Part shown: positions 16,493 through 28,106 of the stretch, in pieces
Layout of the letters: every line of letters begins with the position of its first letter
Numbering within the stretch: position 1 is the stretch's first letter
From: Neocallimastix lanati (nom. inval.)
Taxonomy: Eukaryota; Neocallimastigomycota; Neocallimastigomycetes; Neocallimastigales; Neocallimastigaceae
Assembly: GCA_016946835.1 (NCBI GenBank)
Contig: JACVTC010000129.1
Location: 106,001-170,000, forward strand
DNA length: 64,000 nt
Direction: 5' to 3'
Translations under genes and position numbers: made by a program
Notes under the pieces: model-generated
Seen by the model: only the letters and a program-made list of their open reading frames with translations
Told to the model about the DNA's origin: nothing
Databases searched by the model: none

Positions 16493-16690
16493 GAAAACAA
16501 TTTTGGTGGAACTTGGTGGCACAGTACAAGTCACCTCATAGGAACAACGGAATCTTCATCATTTTTTTTTTTTTTTTTTTGAGAGAAATCTACCCAAAAA
16601 GGGCGATATTTTTTTTGTGTTAAGCAATTGGGTTAAATCTTTGGGAAAAGATTCATGCAAATTCATCAATGGAAATATAATGAATAATGA
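16492..16690. other. small less AT-rich island, unidentified
   Basis: Directly after an (AAT)n tract the base composition changes for about 190 bases, split by a T run at 16561-16580. The plus strand reads WWNLVAQYKSPHRNNG over about 50 bases, and the part after the T run (about 16581-16690) is similarly G/C-enriched. There is no complete reading frame and no domain. A fragment of an old mobile element or gene is possible but unproven. Confidence 0.3.
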
Positions 16691-17167
16691 TTAATAATAT
16701 TAATATTATTAATAAAGTATAATTTGTAGTAACTTTTTTTTAAAAAAAAAAAAAAAAAAAATTAATAATAATAATTTTTATCTATTATGATTTTAATGAA
16801 TATTATATTCTTCTGAATATAATTAGAATTATAGCAATTACTACTTATTTATTGTTCTACAATAATATCTATTGAAAATATATATAGGATACTAGAATAA
16901 AATAGTTTTTTTTTGAAAAAAAAAAAAAATAAATATTCAATCCTACTGCTAATGTCAACAAAAGAGTATAATTTTTCTAAGACTTTTTCCATCACAAAAA
17001 AACCGTATTTAATTAATCGTATATATGTTATAATAATGCCAAAAAAAAAAAAATTTTTTTTATTGATTTATTAACTATAATAAAAAAAAAAAATTTTTAA
17101 CTATAATAAAAAAATAAATAATAATAATATTTATTATGGCTATCATTAAGATTACATAAAGACCAGG

Positions 17168-17169
<2 letters not shown>

Positions 17170-17221
<52 letters not shown>
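17170..17221. repeat. A homopolymer of about 52
   Basis: Longest A run in the window. It follows GACCAGGAT and leads into ATT-rich DNA. Confidence 0.85.
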
Positions 17222-17223
<2 letters not shown>

Positions 17224-17349
17224 TTATATACATAATAATAATATTATTATTTTATTATTATTCTATTATTCTATATTATTATTATTATTGTTATTTATTA
17301 ATAATTAATATTAAATGTTAATGTTAATATTTTTTATTATTATATTATT

Positions 17350-17408
17350 TTGTTAATACTAATATTAATATTATTCCATTATTCCATTATTTTATATTTA
17401 TTTTATTA

Positions 17409-17439
<31 letters not shown>

Positions 17440-17640
17440 TTATTATTTTATTATTTTATTATTTTATTATTTTATTATTATTTTTTTATTATTTTATTAT
17501 TTTATTATTTTATTATTTTATTATTATTTTTTTATTTTATTATTTTATTATTTTATTATTATTTTTTTATTATTTTATTATTTTATTATTTTATTATTTT
17601 ATTATTTTATTATTATTTTATATTTTATTATTATTGTTTT
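17350..17640. repeat. TTTTATTAT-type array
   Basis: Tandem array of TTTTATTA/TTATTATT units with T7 interruptions recurring about every 60 bases. It lies between the desert and the Rec114-like gene. Confidence 0.8.
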
Positions 17641-18073
17641 TTTATTTGTTTATTTATTTATTTATTTGCATGTTTTTACTAATATCAAAAAATTTTTTAA
17701 ATTTAATTTTTTATGCCTTCATAAAAAATTCACCTTAAATAAAGCATAAAAAAAAAAATTTTTTTTTTTTATTTCTATATATAGAAGAATTTTTTTCTTT
17801 GAGTTTGCTTTTTTTAATTTTTTTTGAGTTTTTTTTTTATTAATTTTATATTTAATAATAAAAATAAAATAATAATAAATATAAATATATTTAAATAAAA
17901 AAACGACATTAATAATAGTAATAATAATCATAGATAATAATAAATAATTATAGATAATAAATAATATTTTATTATTTATTATAAATAATTGAAAAATATT
18001 TTATTATTATCATTATTATTATTTTTTTTTTTTAATAAATCAAATATTTTTAACCGTATTAAAATATATCATC

Positions 18074-18733
18074 ATGATTTCTACTTGGAATATTATAAAA
18101 TTTTCAAGATGTAAAGTCCTTCTGAAAAAGGCAAGTAACTTCAAATCTAATAATACTTGGAATCATTATTTCAGTAATAATGATTTAAGTATTGTTTTTT
18201 TTGGAAGTGATACCGGCTCTGACTCTGGTAATTATGGAACACTTAAAGTGGTGAAAAAAGATATCCAAAATGTTTTAGTAAATTTAAGACTAACTTTACT
18301 TAATTTTTTTATTGTTTATCTTTTATTTTATATTTTATTTTTTATTTTTTATTTTTTATTTTTTATTTTAAAATTTTAATTTTTACCTTAGTTTTTTTTT
18401 ATTTTATATAATTTATTATTTTTATAAATATATTTATCAATGTGATAATTTTTTTTTATTATATTAAAAATATTTGAAAATATAATATAAAAATAATATA
18501 TTTATATATCCATCTATGAGGTATTAATTTTTATTTTATTTTATTTTGTTTTAAATTTGATTAAAATTATATATATATATATATAGGAAACAATTTCTTT
18601 AACAAAAAATAATATTGAATCATTATATTTTAGTTTGATTAAAAAGAATCACTTAATTGGAATACAATACACAACTATGGAAGAAGTAATCATGAATATT
18701 ATATTTATTAATAATCTATAAATATCATTGTTA

Positions 18734-18775
<42 letters not shown>

Positions 18776-19630
18776 TATTATTTTTAAAAATAATTGTAAT
18801 GAATTATTTAAATATATATATATATATTAGGAAATTAAAATTCAGTTTACTTTTTATAATGTTCGTGACTCATCTTCCTTTTTCTCTTTTTTTGCTCCTT
18901 ATATCCCTTATAAAAATTTGTCAGATGATAATAATACTGACATCGCTAAGGAACCTCTTACTTCCAGAAATTCTAATTCTAATCCAAGAACAGTCTCAGA
19001 AAAACCAGCAACAATGTCAACCCTAACCTCAACCCTAACTTCAACCCCATCAACCTCCTCATTAGCATCAATAACACCTCCAGAACCTAATTCAGCCCTT
19101 TATTTCACTTCTTCTCACTTAATAAATCCGTCTCAAATAAATCCATCACAACTCAATTTATCACAAGTAAATCCATCACAGTCAAGTCCATCACAGCTAA
19201 AACTATTTCATATGAACCTATCTCAAATGAATCCTTCTCAAATGAATCCTTCTCAATTGAATCCATCTCAATTGAACCAAACTCAAATGAATCAAATTCA
19301 AATGAATCAAACTCAAATGAATCAAACTCAAATGAACCCTCAAATGAATCCTTCTCAATTGAATTCATCTCAATTGAATTCATCTCAAATTAATCATATT
19401 CAAATAAATCCATCTTCATTAAATGCCTATTCAATGTCTCAACCATCAACAGCCCAGATAAATGATTCACAAACTCCTCACAATCATGGTAATTTATAAA
19501 AATAAAAAAAAAAAAATATAATATATATATTTCATTATTTTACTATAATGATAAACTAATATTGATAAATTATTATGATAATTATAAAATTCTTTTATTA
19601 TCTATTTAATATTATTATTATTTTTTTTCT

Positions 19631-19682
<52 letters not shown>

Positions 19683-19941
19683 TTTCATTTTTTTTTTTAA
19701 ATTTTTTATTCACAATAATTTAAAATATATATTTTATCATAAATCACTACAATTGTGGACAATCTTTATTTATAAAAAAGATAATTTATATTCTATTTCT
19801 AATTCAAATACATTATTAAATTCTTTAAATGACAACCAAAATAAAACCTCCATTATAAATTCAAATAATAATATTAATAATATTAATAATAATAATATAA
19901 ATACAAATAATGAGAGCAACAACATCAACAACAACAACAAC

Positions 19942-19984
<43 letters not shown>

Positions 19985-20379
19985 TTGAAACAATTACTAC
20001 TAACGGTATGGGATCAAATTGTATTAATACAGGTCATTCTAAGGATAAAGAGATAAGTACTTTTAATGAAGACTTAAAAGAAAAAACTACTTTACCTAAA
20101 AGGAATAAAAATAAAAAAAAGATTTCAAAGAAAAAAGAAAATTTAAATAATTTAAATCATAGCACCTTGGAAAAAGAAGGTTTTCCTGAGAGTGAGAGTC
20201 TCACTGATCCTCTTCCTGAACTTATGCAGGAACAACAGATAAACGATCAAATTCATCAATACCTAAATTTACCAAATTATCAATTACAAAAATATGTATT
20301 TGAAATTCTCGATAATGAAAACTTTGTGTCTTTGGTTCAAAAAATTAATGAATTATATTCCTCCTATATTTCTGATTAA
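18074..20379 (+). CDS. REC114: Rec114-like meiotic recombination protein (4 exons)
   Basis: Proposed exons are 18074-18277, 18587-18685, 18831-19488 and 19781-20379 (519 residues); all joints keep phase, with donors GTAAAT, GTAATC, GTAATT and acceptors ATAG, TTAG, AAAG. In fungi and animals Rec114 works with Mei4 and Mer2 to activate Spo11 breaks on meiotic chromosome axes. Seen: an N-terminal block of about 160 residues matching the Rec114 PH-like fold pattern (tryptophans near residues 5 and 29, NNIESLYFSLIKKNHLIG, then EIKIQFTF). A low-complexity middle follows: about 20 pentapeptides of type NPSQ(L/M) at residues 197-294 and an Asn run at about 347-388. A short helical C-terminus, LPNYQLQKYVFEILDN then FVSLVQKINELY, resembles the Mei4-binding end of Rec114. 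Intron 3 carries a T50 run. The family call rests on pattern resemblance and is moderate; the exon model is stronger. Confidence 0.6.
19118..19415 (+). repeat. 15-bp coding minisatellite (NPSQ pentapeptides)
   Basis: Within exon 3 of the Rec114-like gene a 15-bp unit close to ATGAATCCTTCTCAA repeats about 20 times and encodes xNPSQ with variants NQTQ, NSSQ and NQIQ. The unit length keeps frame, so copy number can vary without breaking the gene. The opposite strand is also open, but only as a shadow of the repeat. Confidence 0.85.
19632..19681. repeat. T homopolymer of about 50 inside an intron
   Basis: Lies in intron 3 of the Rec114-like gene, about 100 bases upstream of the proposed AAAG acceptor. 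Confidence 0.85.
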
Positions 20380-20689
20380 AAAAAAAAAAAAAAAAAAAAA
20401 TTATATATATATATATATAATAAACTTTCTACTTAATATCTTTGTAATGATCTATATTTAAAATTGTATTTATCTTGTATATGAAATAATTGACATCATA
20501 ATTTACATAATAATTTACATTTATTATTAATATCATTATTTATTATTTTCTATATTAATTTTTATTGCTATTTCATACTACTATATACCAAAAAAAAAAA
20601 AATTTTTTTTTATATTAAGAATAATAATGATATTAATAATAATATTAATATTAATACTAATAAAGTTAATGAATAGTAATCCATTATTT

Positions 20690-20852
<163 letters not shown>

Positions 20853-21032
20853 TTTTTATTTATTGTTTTTTGAAAAATTTAAATATCAAAAAAATTATAT
20901 AATTAAATTATTAATATATAAGAAATTTGATGAAAAAAATTTTTTTTTTAAATTATTATTATTATTGTCTATTATTATTTATTATTATTAATTATTATTT
21001 AAAGTATTTGAATTTATATTTTATTACGTATG

Positions 21033-21067
<35 letters not shown>

Positions 21068-21364
21068 ATTCTTATTTCATTTATATCCTCAGGTTACCAG
21101 TAAAAAAAAAAAAATATTCATGTATACCTAATATATATTTCATATTTCATATTATAGCAACAATTTAAATTTCAAAAATTGATTTTCCTAAATATTTGTT
21201 AAAATCAGAGCTTTAAAAAAATTTTTTTTTTTTCTAATTTTCCCTCCTTTTTCGATTATACCCAATAAAAATCAAAAAAATTGAATTTTTTTTTTTTTTT
21301 TATAATAATATTTATAGTATTTAAATAAAAACTTTTTGAATAATTCAAAGACTTTTTTATTATT

Positions 21365-21403
<39 letters not shown>

Positions 21404-21539
21404 CTTACTTATTATTAATTATTTATTCATTATTTTATTTATTTATTTATTTATTTATATATTTATTACCTAAACTTATATAGTTAATCTCCTTTGTAAT
21501 AAATTTATTTAACTTCAACGTATTTATTTTAAAGGACTT

Positions 21540-22223
21540 TCACGTTAAGTCGATTTCCTGAGAAACTTTTTTAGAGTTAGGTTTCTTCTTTTTATCTTAA
21601 TAAAAGTAATGTAAGGAATAAGTTGAGAAGTCCTTTAATTTGATATTCTTTATACCACATGCCATCTTCATCGACTCGGTCTTTGGAATTGACACAATAA
21701 TATTAAAAGTATTACAAATTTTTGACATCCCTTAATAATTTCCATGGGTCTATTATTTATTCCATTAGATGAAGTTGCAATGATATCGGGGGCAAATTTC
21801 AAATTTATCTGATCATCAGTATGAGGATGATGAACACTAGAAAGTTTGTGGTTAACGCATAATTTATTAGCTGAATATACGCTACCAGAAGTCTAATGCT
21901 GATATGTCAATTGCATCTCTTCCGTCTCTCTGAAATAATGTCATCAGGTAATCCATATAAAAAACATCAGCAGCAATTTTTTTTTAGCAGTTGTTAGTAT
22001 TCTGAAGGGAATAAAATGTGCCATTTTAGAGGTTTATGTAAAAAAGTATTTTTTTTGGAATTTGCATTTTACATGACTTAACTTAACCAATACTATCCTT
22101 GATCATGTTTAACCATACAAAGTTTCTGGAAATCAATTTTTTTCAGTTTTGATCAGTTTTGATAATAGCAACATATCAAAATAGTTAGGTTGTAATCCAT
22201 ATTTGTATCAGTGTTCCTTTGCG

Positions 22224-22254
<31 letters not shown>

Positions 22255-22491
22255 CACAATTAGTAAAAATCGATAGCTTCGGTTTCAACAATATAGGGTA
22301 GTAGTTCTGGAACATGTTTCCTCATCCACTGATTGCCTATAATCATCATTATATTTTCAGGTAAATTGGTGACATTGAAAGGAAATTACTCTTTCCGAAT
22401 AGTTCTTCAGTTCCATTATCATCGGGTACAACCCAAAAGTTAACTTGACCATTCCTTCCTAAACCTTCAATAAAATTTTTTTCCCTAAACA

Positions 22492-22531
<40 letters not shown>

Positions 22532-22980
22532 ATTGGAATTTCGAAGGCTTTTTACAGTTTTCCAATCAATAAAGTTTAGACCTGATCCTGATTCTCCTAA
22601 GGTGTTCAAACGGATTCCATCAATAGTTTTCAAAGTCATCATGTAGGTGTTATAATTTTTAACAGTATTAGCAAGTAATACTTGATCTTGAATTCTTCAA
22701 GAAAAATAGTAAGAAAAGAAATGGATCTTGGCTTTTTCATCGAAAAAAAATATCCCTAGTTATTTGTTTAAATTACTTTACAATATTATTTTTTAAGGTA
22801 TTGAAATCAAAACTTCTCAACTTAGTTAATTTGGCATTCACTACCTATGTATTTGTACATGATCTGTAGTTGTTCCTTCATTACGGTAATAAAAAATTGT
22901 TGTGATTTCCAATGAGTTCATTCTGAAGGGTCTTTCAAGTCAGAATACCAATCAGCAGCTCTTCCTTCCAGATAATAACC
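21540..22980 (-). mobile_element. decayed Ty3/gypsy-type LTR retrotransposon, reverse transcriptase missing
   Basis: Read on the minus strand from 22980 downward, fragments in several frames follow the Ty3/gypsy order. A Gag-like start (YYLEGRAADWYSDL, 22930-22976) is followed by FFITVMKEQLQIMYKY. A retropepsin-like region comes next, with LGESGSGLNFIDW near 22570-22610 and then LPENIMMIIGNQWMRKHVPE near 22300-22365. An integrase remnant follows, with SKMAHFIPF near 22010-22035, YGLPDDIISER near 21930-21960 and LSSVHHPHTDDQ near 21810-21845. A possible chromodomain-like tail, VDEDGMWYKEYQIKG, lies near 21640-21690. Only about 220 bases separate the protease and integrase remnants, so reverse transcriptase and RNase H are gone. 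Stops, frameshifts and A/T runs break every frame. No LTR was recognised. Domain names are by motif resemblance. Confidence 0.7.
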
Positions 22981-23887
22981 TTATATAAGATTTCAAAAAA
23001 AAAAAAAAAAAAAGTAAAAAAAAAATTTTGATAAATTTCATATTAATAATTAATTAAATTAAAATTACAAGTGAAATGATATAAATATATAATTTTTTCA
23101 AGATATATATATAATATATCTAAAATCAAGTATTAATAAAAATATTATTTCATATTTAAAATATTTTCTTGTATTACATGGTTTTATTTAATTTTATTTA
23201 ATAATTTAAGAAAAAAAAGATAAAAATTAATAATTATTTATATGTATGATTCTTTTATAATATAAAAAATACATCTTTTTAAAAAAAAGATTTATGCTTC
23301 ATTAAAATATTAACATATATATTAATTTTATATTAATAATTTAATTCCTCAGTAATAAATGTAGCATCCATATTAATAAATTAATAAATTACCCAATAAA
23401 ATCTAAATTGATTTATTTGCAACTATAAATGCTTAGAATCTCTCAAAAATATAGACAATTATCCCCACTTTTAAAATGTATACATTGTTATTAATTAAAA
23501 AAAAATTTAGTAAAATATATATTTATATATTTATTTTTACCCTTTTTTTTTTTTTTTTAACATTTTTCATAAATAATTAAGCAATAAAAAAAAAGTACTT
23601 TTAGATTATTAATATATTAGAAGTAAAAATATATATATTCTAGTAGGTATTTAAAACTATAATTTCTTAAATAAATTTTTTAATTAAATAATTTATTAAA
23701 TTTTTTTTTATGATTTTTAATTAATAGATTTTTTTTTTAATTTATTATATTATATATTTATTATATATTATATAATAAATTAAAAATATTTTTAAAACTT
23801 TTACACAAAAACTTAATACCACCTTTTTTAGTATATTAAGCGATACAAAATATCCAATTCAATACTGCTTAATATTTATTCCTTTAG

Positions 23888-23981
23888 GCTAAAAAATTTT
23901 AAGGAGGTAAATTACAAGATGTTTAAAAATTTAAAGTGTTATATTGAAGAATACAGAGATAATGATTTTCCTATTAAATAA
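23888..23981 (+). other. possible isolated exon, uncertain
   Basis: After an acceptor-like CCTTTAG at 23881-23887 a frame of about 30 codons runs to TAA. It has a protein-like mix (for example KCYIEEYRDNDFPIK) rather than a repeat translation. No upstream exon or partner was found, and chance is a real alternative. Confidence 0.2.
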
Positions 23982-24580
23982 CAATCTATTACTAAAATAA
24001 TAAATAAAAAATAATAATATTAAAATAATAATAATAATAGAATGTTTAATTATATTTTTCAAAAAATATATTAACTATAGTTTAAATTTACATAATAATT
24101 AAGATGTACAAAGAATACAATACTTCTTTGCTTTATATTTTATTATTTATTTATAATTAATATTATATATTTGATTTATATATATATATTTTGGATAATG
24201 TATTAGTATAAATATACCAAAGAAAAACAAAATATTCTTTTTCATTTAAAGGGTTATTTTTTTTTTACAAAAGAAAATTTTTTTATTCTAATGCTATTAA
24301 TATAGTATATAATATAATATATATATTATACTATAGTTTAATATATATTATACTATATAGCATAATATTTATTACTAATATATATTACATATATTTTAAT
24401 TTTTTTTTTATACACAAAGATATGAAAATATCTTATAAAAAAAAAAAATTAAAATGATTATTGTACAAATCATTATATTATTGAGATTAAATGAAATGTA
24501 TCAACATGTAAATCAATCCATTTATTGGTTTACAATTCATTTATATATGGATTGTATGGATATTCCAATTAACCCTAAAA

Positions 24581-24611
<31 letters not shown>

Positions 24612-25299
24612 CAATAAAAATTTTTTATTATATTTATTATATATATTTATTATATATTCAATTTTAAAAACCTAATGATAAAATAAATTGATTATGAAAA
24701 AAAGTATAATAAAAAATAATAATATATAATAAATTATTACCCTGTAAAATTCAAAAAAATTGCTTGAAATTTATGTAGATGTTAACATTTAGTACTTAAC
24801 AAATATCTTATATAATAATAAAAAAAAAAAAAAAAAAGTATTGTTCTAATATATATAAAAATAATATATATACTTATTTATCTATAATAATATAATTAAT
24901 ATATCTGAATAAAATAATTTCTTTAAAAACTTTAAATTTATGTATGAATTGAAAAAGTTTAAATGCATTTAAATAATGAAAAATAATAAATTATTAAAAA
25001 AGGATATATTGTGAAATGGTATAGAATTATCTATTTTAATATAAATGTTAAATTGGTAATTTAGTGAATAAAAAAAAAAAAAAAATATTCGGATGAAAAT
25101 ATTAATCGTTAATTAAATAAGTAATTAAACTAATGAAAATTTTTTATAAATATTAATTATTAATAAATATTGAAAATAGGGTTAAGAAGATTTTTTGACA
25201 AACAAGAAATAATGAATTTTTAAAATCTAGTATTATTCTCCTTCGTTTATATTTATAATAAATTAAATTTTTGAAAAGTAAATGATTTTGTGATGTATC

Positions 25300-25332
<33 letters not shown>

Positions 25333-25473
25333 AATTAAACATATTCATTATATCATTAATTATTTAAATGATACTATTTATATTGACAAAATGTGAACTA
25401 CAGGAAAAAAATCTATTGAAAAGTCTTAAGTCTTTATTATTGGAGATAAATCAAACAATTATTTCTTTTTTTT

Positions 25474-25735
25474 TAGACTAGGATTAACGAGAGAGGAGGA
25501 CAATAGGACCTTCATTCTCCCTCTTAAAAACAACAGACTCTCATTGGATTTTATGCCATATTGTTTCGGCGCCGATATGGAACTCTCTCTAAGCAAGGCT
25601 AATATAAAAGACATTCCCAATATCGCTTTATACGACAAGCTTCTTTTCAACGATCTCTTGAACTATCATGGAGGGAGGAACAATTACACTCACAGATCAA
25701 GTGCTCTCTATACTAACAATTCAATAGTCTAGCAA
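25474..25735 (+). other. higher-GC open island, unidentified (element or gene fragment)
   Basis: A sharp island of roughly 40% G+C, far above its flanks. It is bounded on the left by a pyrimidine run plus TTTTTTTTAG, and a plus-strand frame stays open for about 85 codons to TAG at 25732-25734. It includes DFMPYCFGADMELSLSK and DKLLFNDLLNYHGGRNNY. I do not recognise the protein. Read on the other strand, the left edge is GTCT followed by an A run, the same ending as the dispersed repeat at 36618 and 53376, so it may instead be the tailed end of a minus-strand element. Moderately complex DNA continues to about 25940 without a clear frame. Confidence 0.4.
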
Positions 25736-27943
25736 CAAGAATATTTACTATGGTGAGTGAAAATCCAACTTCATTGATAGGGAAAATCACACAAGGAGGA
25801 TAAAAATTGACCCATATAAATTCAGGAGGTAGTAGCGGGGTCGATCAAAAAAACCTTATGTGTGTTTGTCTAAGTTCTAATCACCAAGGATAAAAACTGG
25901 AAAGACTAAATTATAACAATAATTTTGTAAATAGAGTGAATAATCCTCTTCTCTGTATCTCTGTATTAATTATGTATATTGCACAATAATTGAAGTGAAA
26001 AGGTCTTATTTATATTTATAATTAATTTTAAGAACGCAATTGCTTTTTTAATATCATGACAAATGAATGAGAATTTCGATATTACTAAATGAAACCTTTA
26101 AAAAATGAAATTTATGATACTATATTAATAAAAAATATATATTAAATCAAATATATAAAGCTTTTTTTATTATATATGCATATTCTTTCTGCCAATAAAA
26201 TTTAAATAAAAATTTTTAAATAGTAATAACGTCTTTTTTTCTAATTAATTAATTAATTATTTATTTATTATACCTTCTAATAATATGATGTCAAATAGAT
26301 TATTTATTATGTTGAGTATAAAAAAAAATGTCTTTCTTTAAATTATTCGTTTAATATATATAAATTTAGTAAATTATAAAAAACAAATTAAAATTTTTTA
26401 ATTTAATATATATTAATTATAAAAAGAATATATATATATTTTTAAAAAAAAAAAAAAAAAACAATCTTTTAAAGTATTTATATAAATAAAAACAATAAAT
26501 AATAACGTAAATATACGTTATTTTTGTCTATATATAATTCAAAGGTGACTTAAAGATATATAGATAATAAATATAATTTTTTTTTAATCAACTGGAGAAT
26601 AATTTTATATAAAAAAGAAATGAGAAAAGAAAAGAAAAAAAAAATTAATGCTTTAAAAATTTTTAAAGTTTTAATTTAAATTATTAATTATTATAAGATT
26701 TAAATCTTTAAACTATATTTTTTATTTTATTTTTAAAAAGAATATATATTTCTTGATTTATTTAATAAATTATATTTTATTATATAGTATTTAAGTATTA
26801 TAAATAATAATGAATAACGGTAATAATTATTATTAACAGTAATAAATAATTAGTTATATATGATAGTTAAGTATTGAATAGCAATAATAATTATTTATCA
26901 TAAAAAAATAAAGTACTAAATAGTAAAAATAAAAAAATAATTAAAAGTATTTAATAATAGTATTAAAATAATATTATTTTTAATTATATTTTTATTTTTA
27001 TTTTTTTTAAAATTTAAATATTAATTATATATTATTTATATATATAAAAAGTATAAATATTTTAACCAATCATAATTTAGAATAAATAAAAAAAAATTCA
27101 AATCTAATATTATAAATTATTTTTTTTTTACATTACACTTTTAGAAATTTACTCTAATTTTTAATTTTTGTTTTTATTATTATGGTATTAGTATTTTGAG
27201 AAAAAAAAAAAAAGAGAATAAAGTTAACTTATTTTATTTTTTTTTTTTTAAATTAACAAATTTGAAATTTTAGAATAGTAAATAAAAATATAATAGACTA
27301 TTTTATATTTCAAATAATAAATATTTTTTTTATTAAAAAAAATTACAAATTACAACTTTTTATAAACTTTATAGTACTCATAATACAAAAAAAAAAAAAA
27401 AGGAAGACAATAATTTAATATTTTAATTATATTAAATATTAATTATATCCATTAATAATAATAACAAATATATAAAAATATTGTAAAATAATATCAAATT
27501 TATAAATTCTATTAAAGCTAAAAACCTAAAGTAATAAATTTATAAAACTATTTTTTTTTATTTTATTATAATATGTTAATATTTAATTTTATTTTTGAGT
27601 AATTGATTTTTATCGAAAAATTATTAGTATATACATTGTATATTATATAATTATATATATATATTATTATAATATGTTTAAGAAAATTAAATATTAAAAA
27701 AGTAATTGATATTATGAACTTTTATAATAAAGGAGAATAATATAAAAAAAAAAAAAGATAGAAAAAGACATTATTATACATTAATAGTAAAATGTATCAT
27801 ATATTAATAATATAATAAAAAAGAAATTCATATATATAATTTCAAATATTATATTTTAAATATGTTAATAAATACGATCGAGTGAATTAATAATAATGAA
27901 ATTTAAGAGGCGAGAGAAGATAATAATAATAAATAAATAATAA

Positions 27944-27974
<31 letters not shown>

Positions 27975-28106
27975 AAGAATTAATAATAAATTTTTAATAT
28001 ATTTTATTAAAAAAAAAAATGGAATAATAATAATAATATATATGTATTTAAAATTAATAATAAATTTACTAATTAATATATATAGTATAATATATATTAT
28101 TAGAAA

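Larger units (their letters stand above)
1..18073. other. gene desert, low-complexity AT-rich DNA
   Basis: I find no supportable gene in these 18 kb. The sequence is almost entirely A and T, with long A and T runs, TA steps and arrays of ATT, TTTA and TTATTTA units. Every open frame here is a repeat translated into Phe/Ile/Leu/Tyr, Asn or Lys runs and has no domain. A few short less AT-rich patches stand out (about 3781-3835, 7530-7590, 16500-16690), but none resolves into a gene or structured RNA by eye. The larger arrays are listed separately. Confidence 0.75.

Noticed and set aside
18074-18277. First exon as methionyl-tRNA formyltransferase, because of the FFGSD motif
   Set aside because: No folate-binding or catalytic motifs follow, and the downstream exons fit Rec114 architecture instead.
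19153-19383. Minus-strand frame of FDSFE repeats
   Set aside because: Shadow of the NPSQ-coding minisatellite in the Rec114-like exon.
24454-24588. 44-codon frame with mixed residues (MYQHVNQSIYWF)
   Set aside because: Short, isolated and formed partly by an imperfect palindrome; no supporting context.
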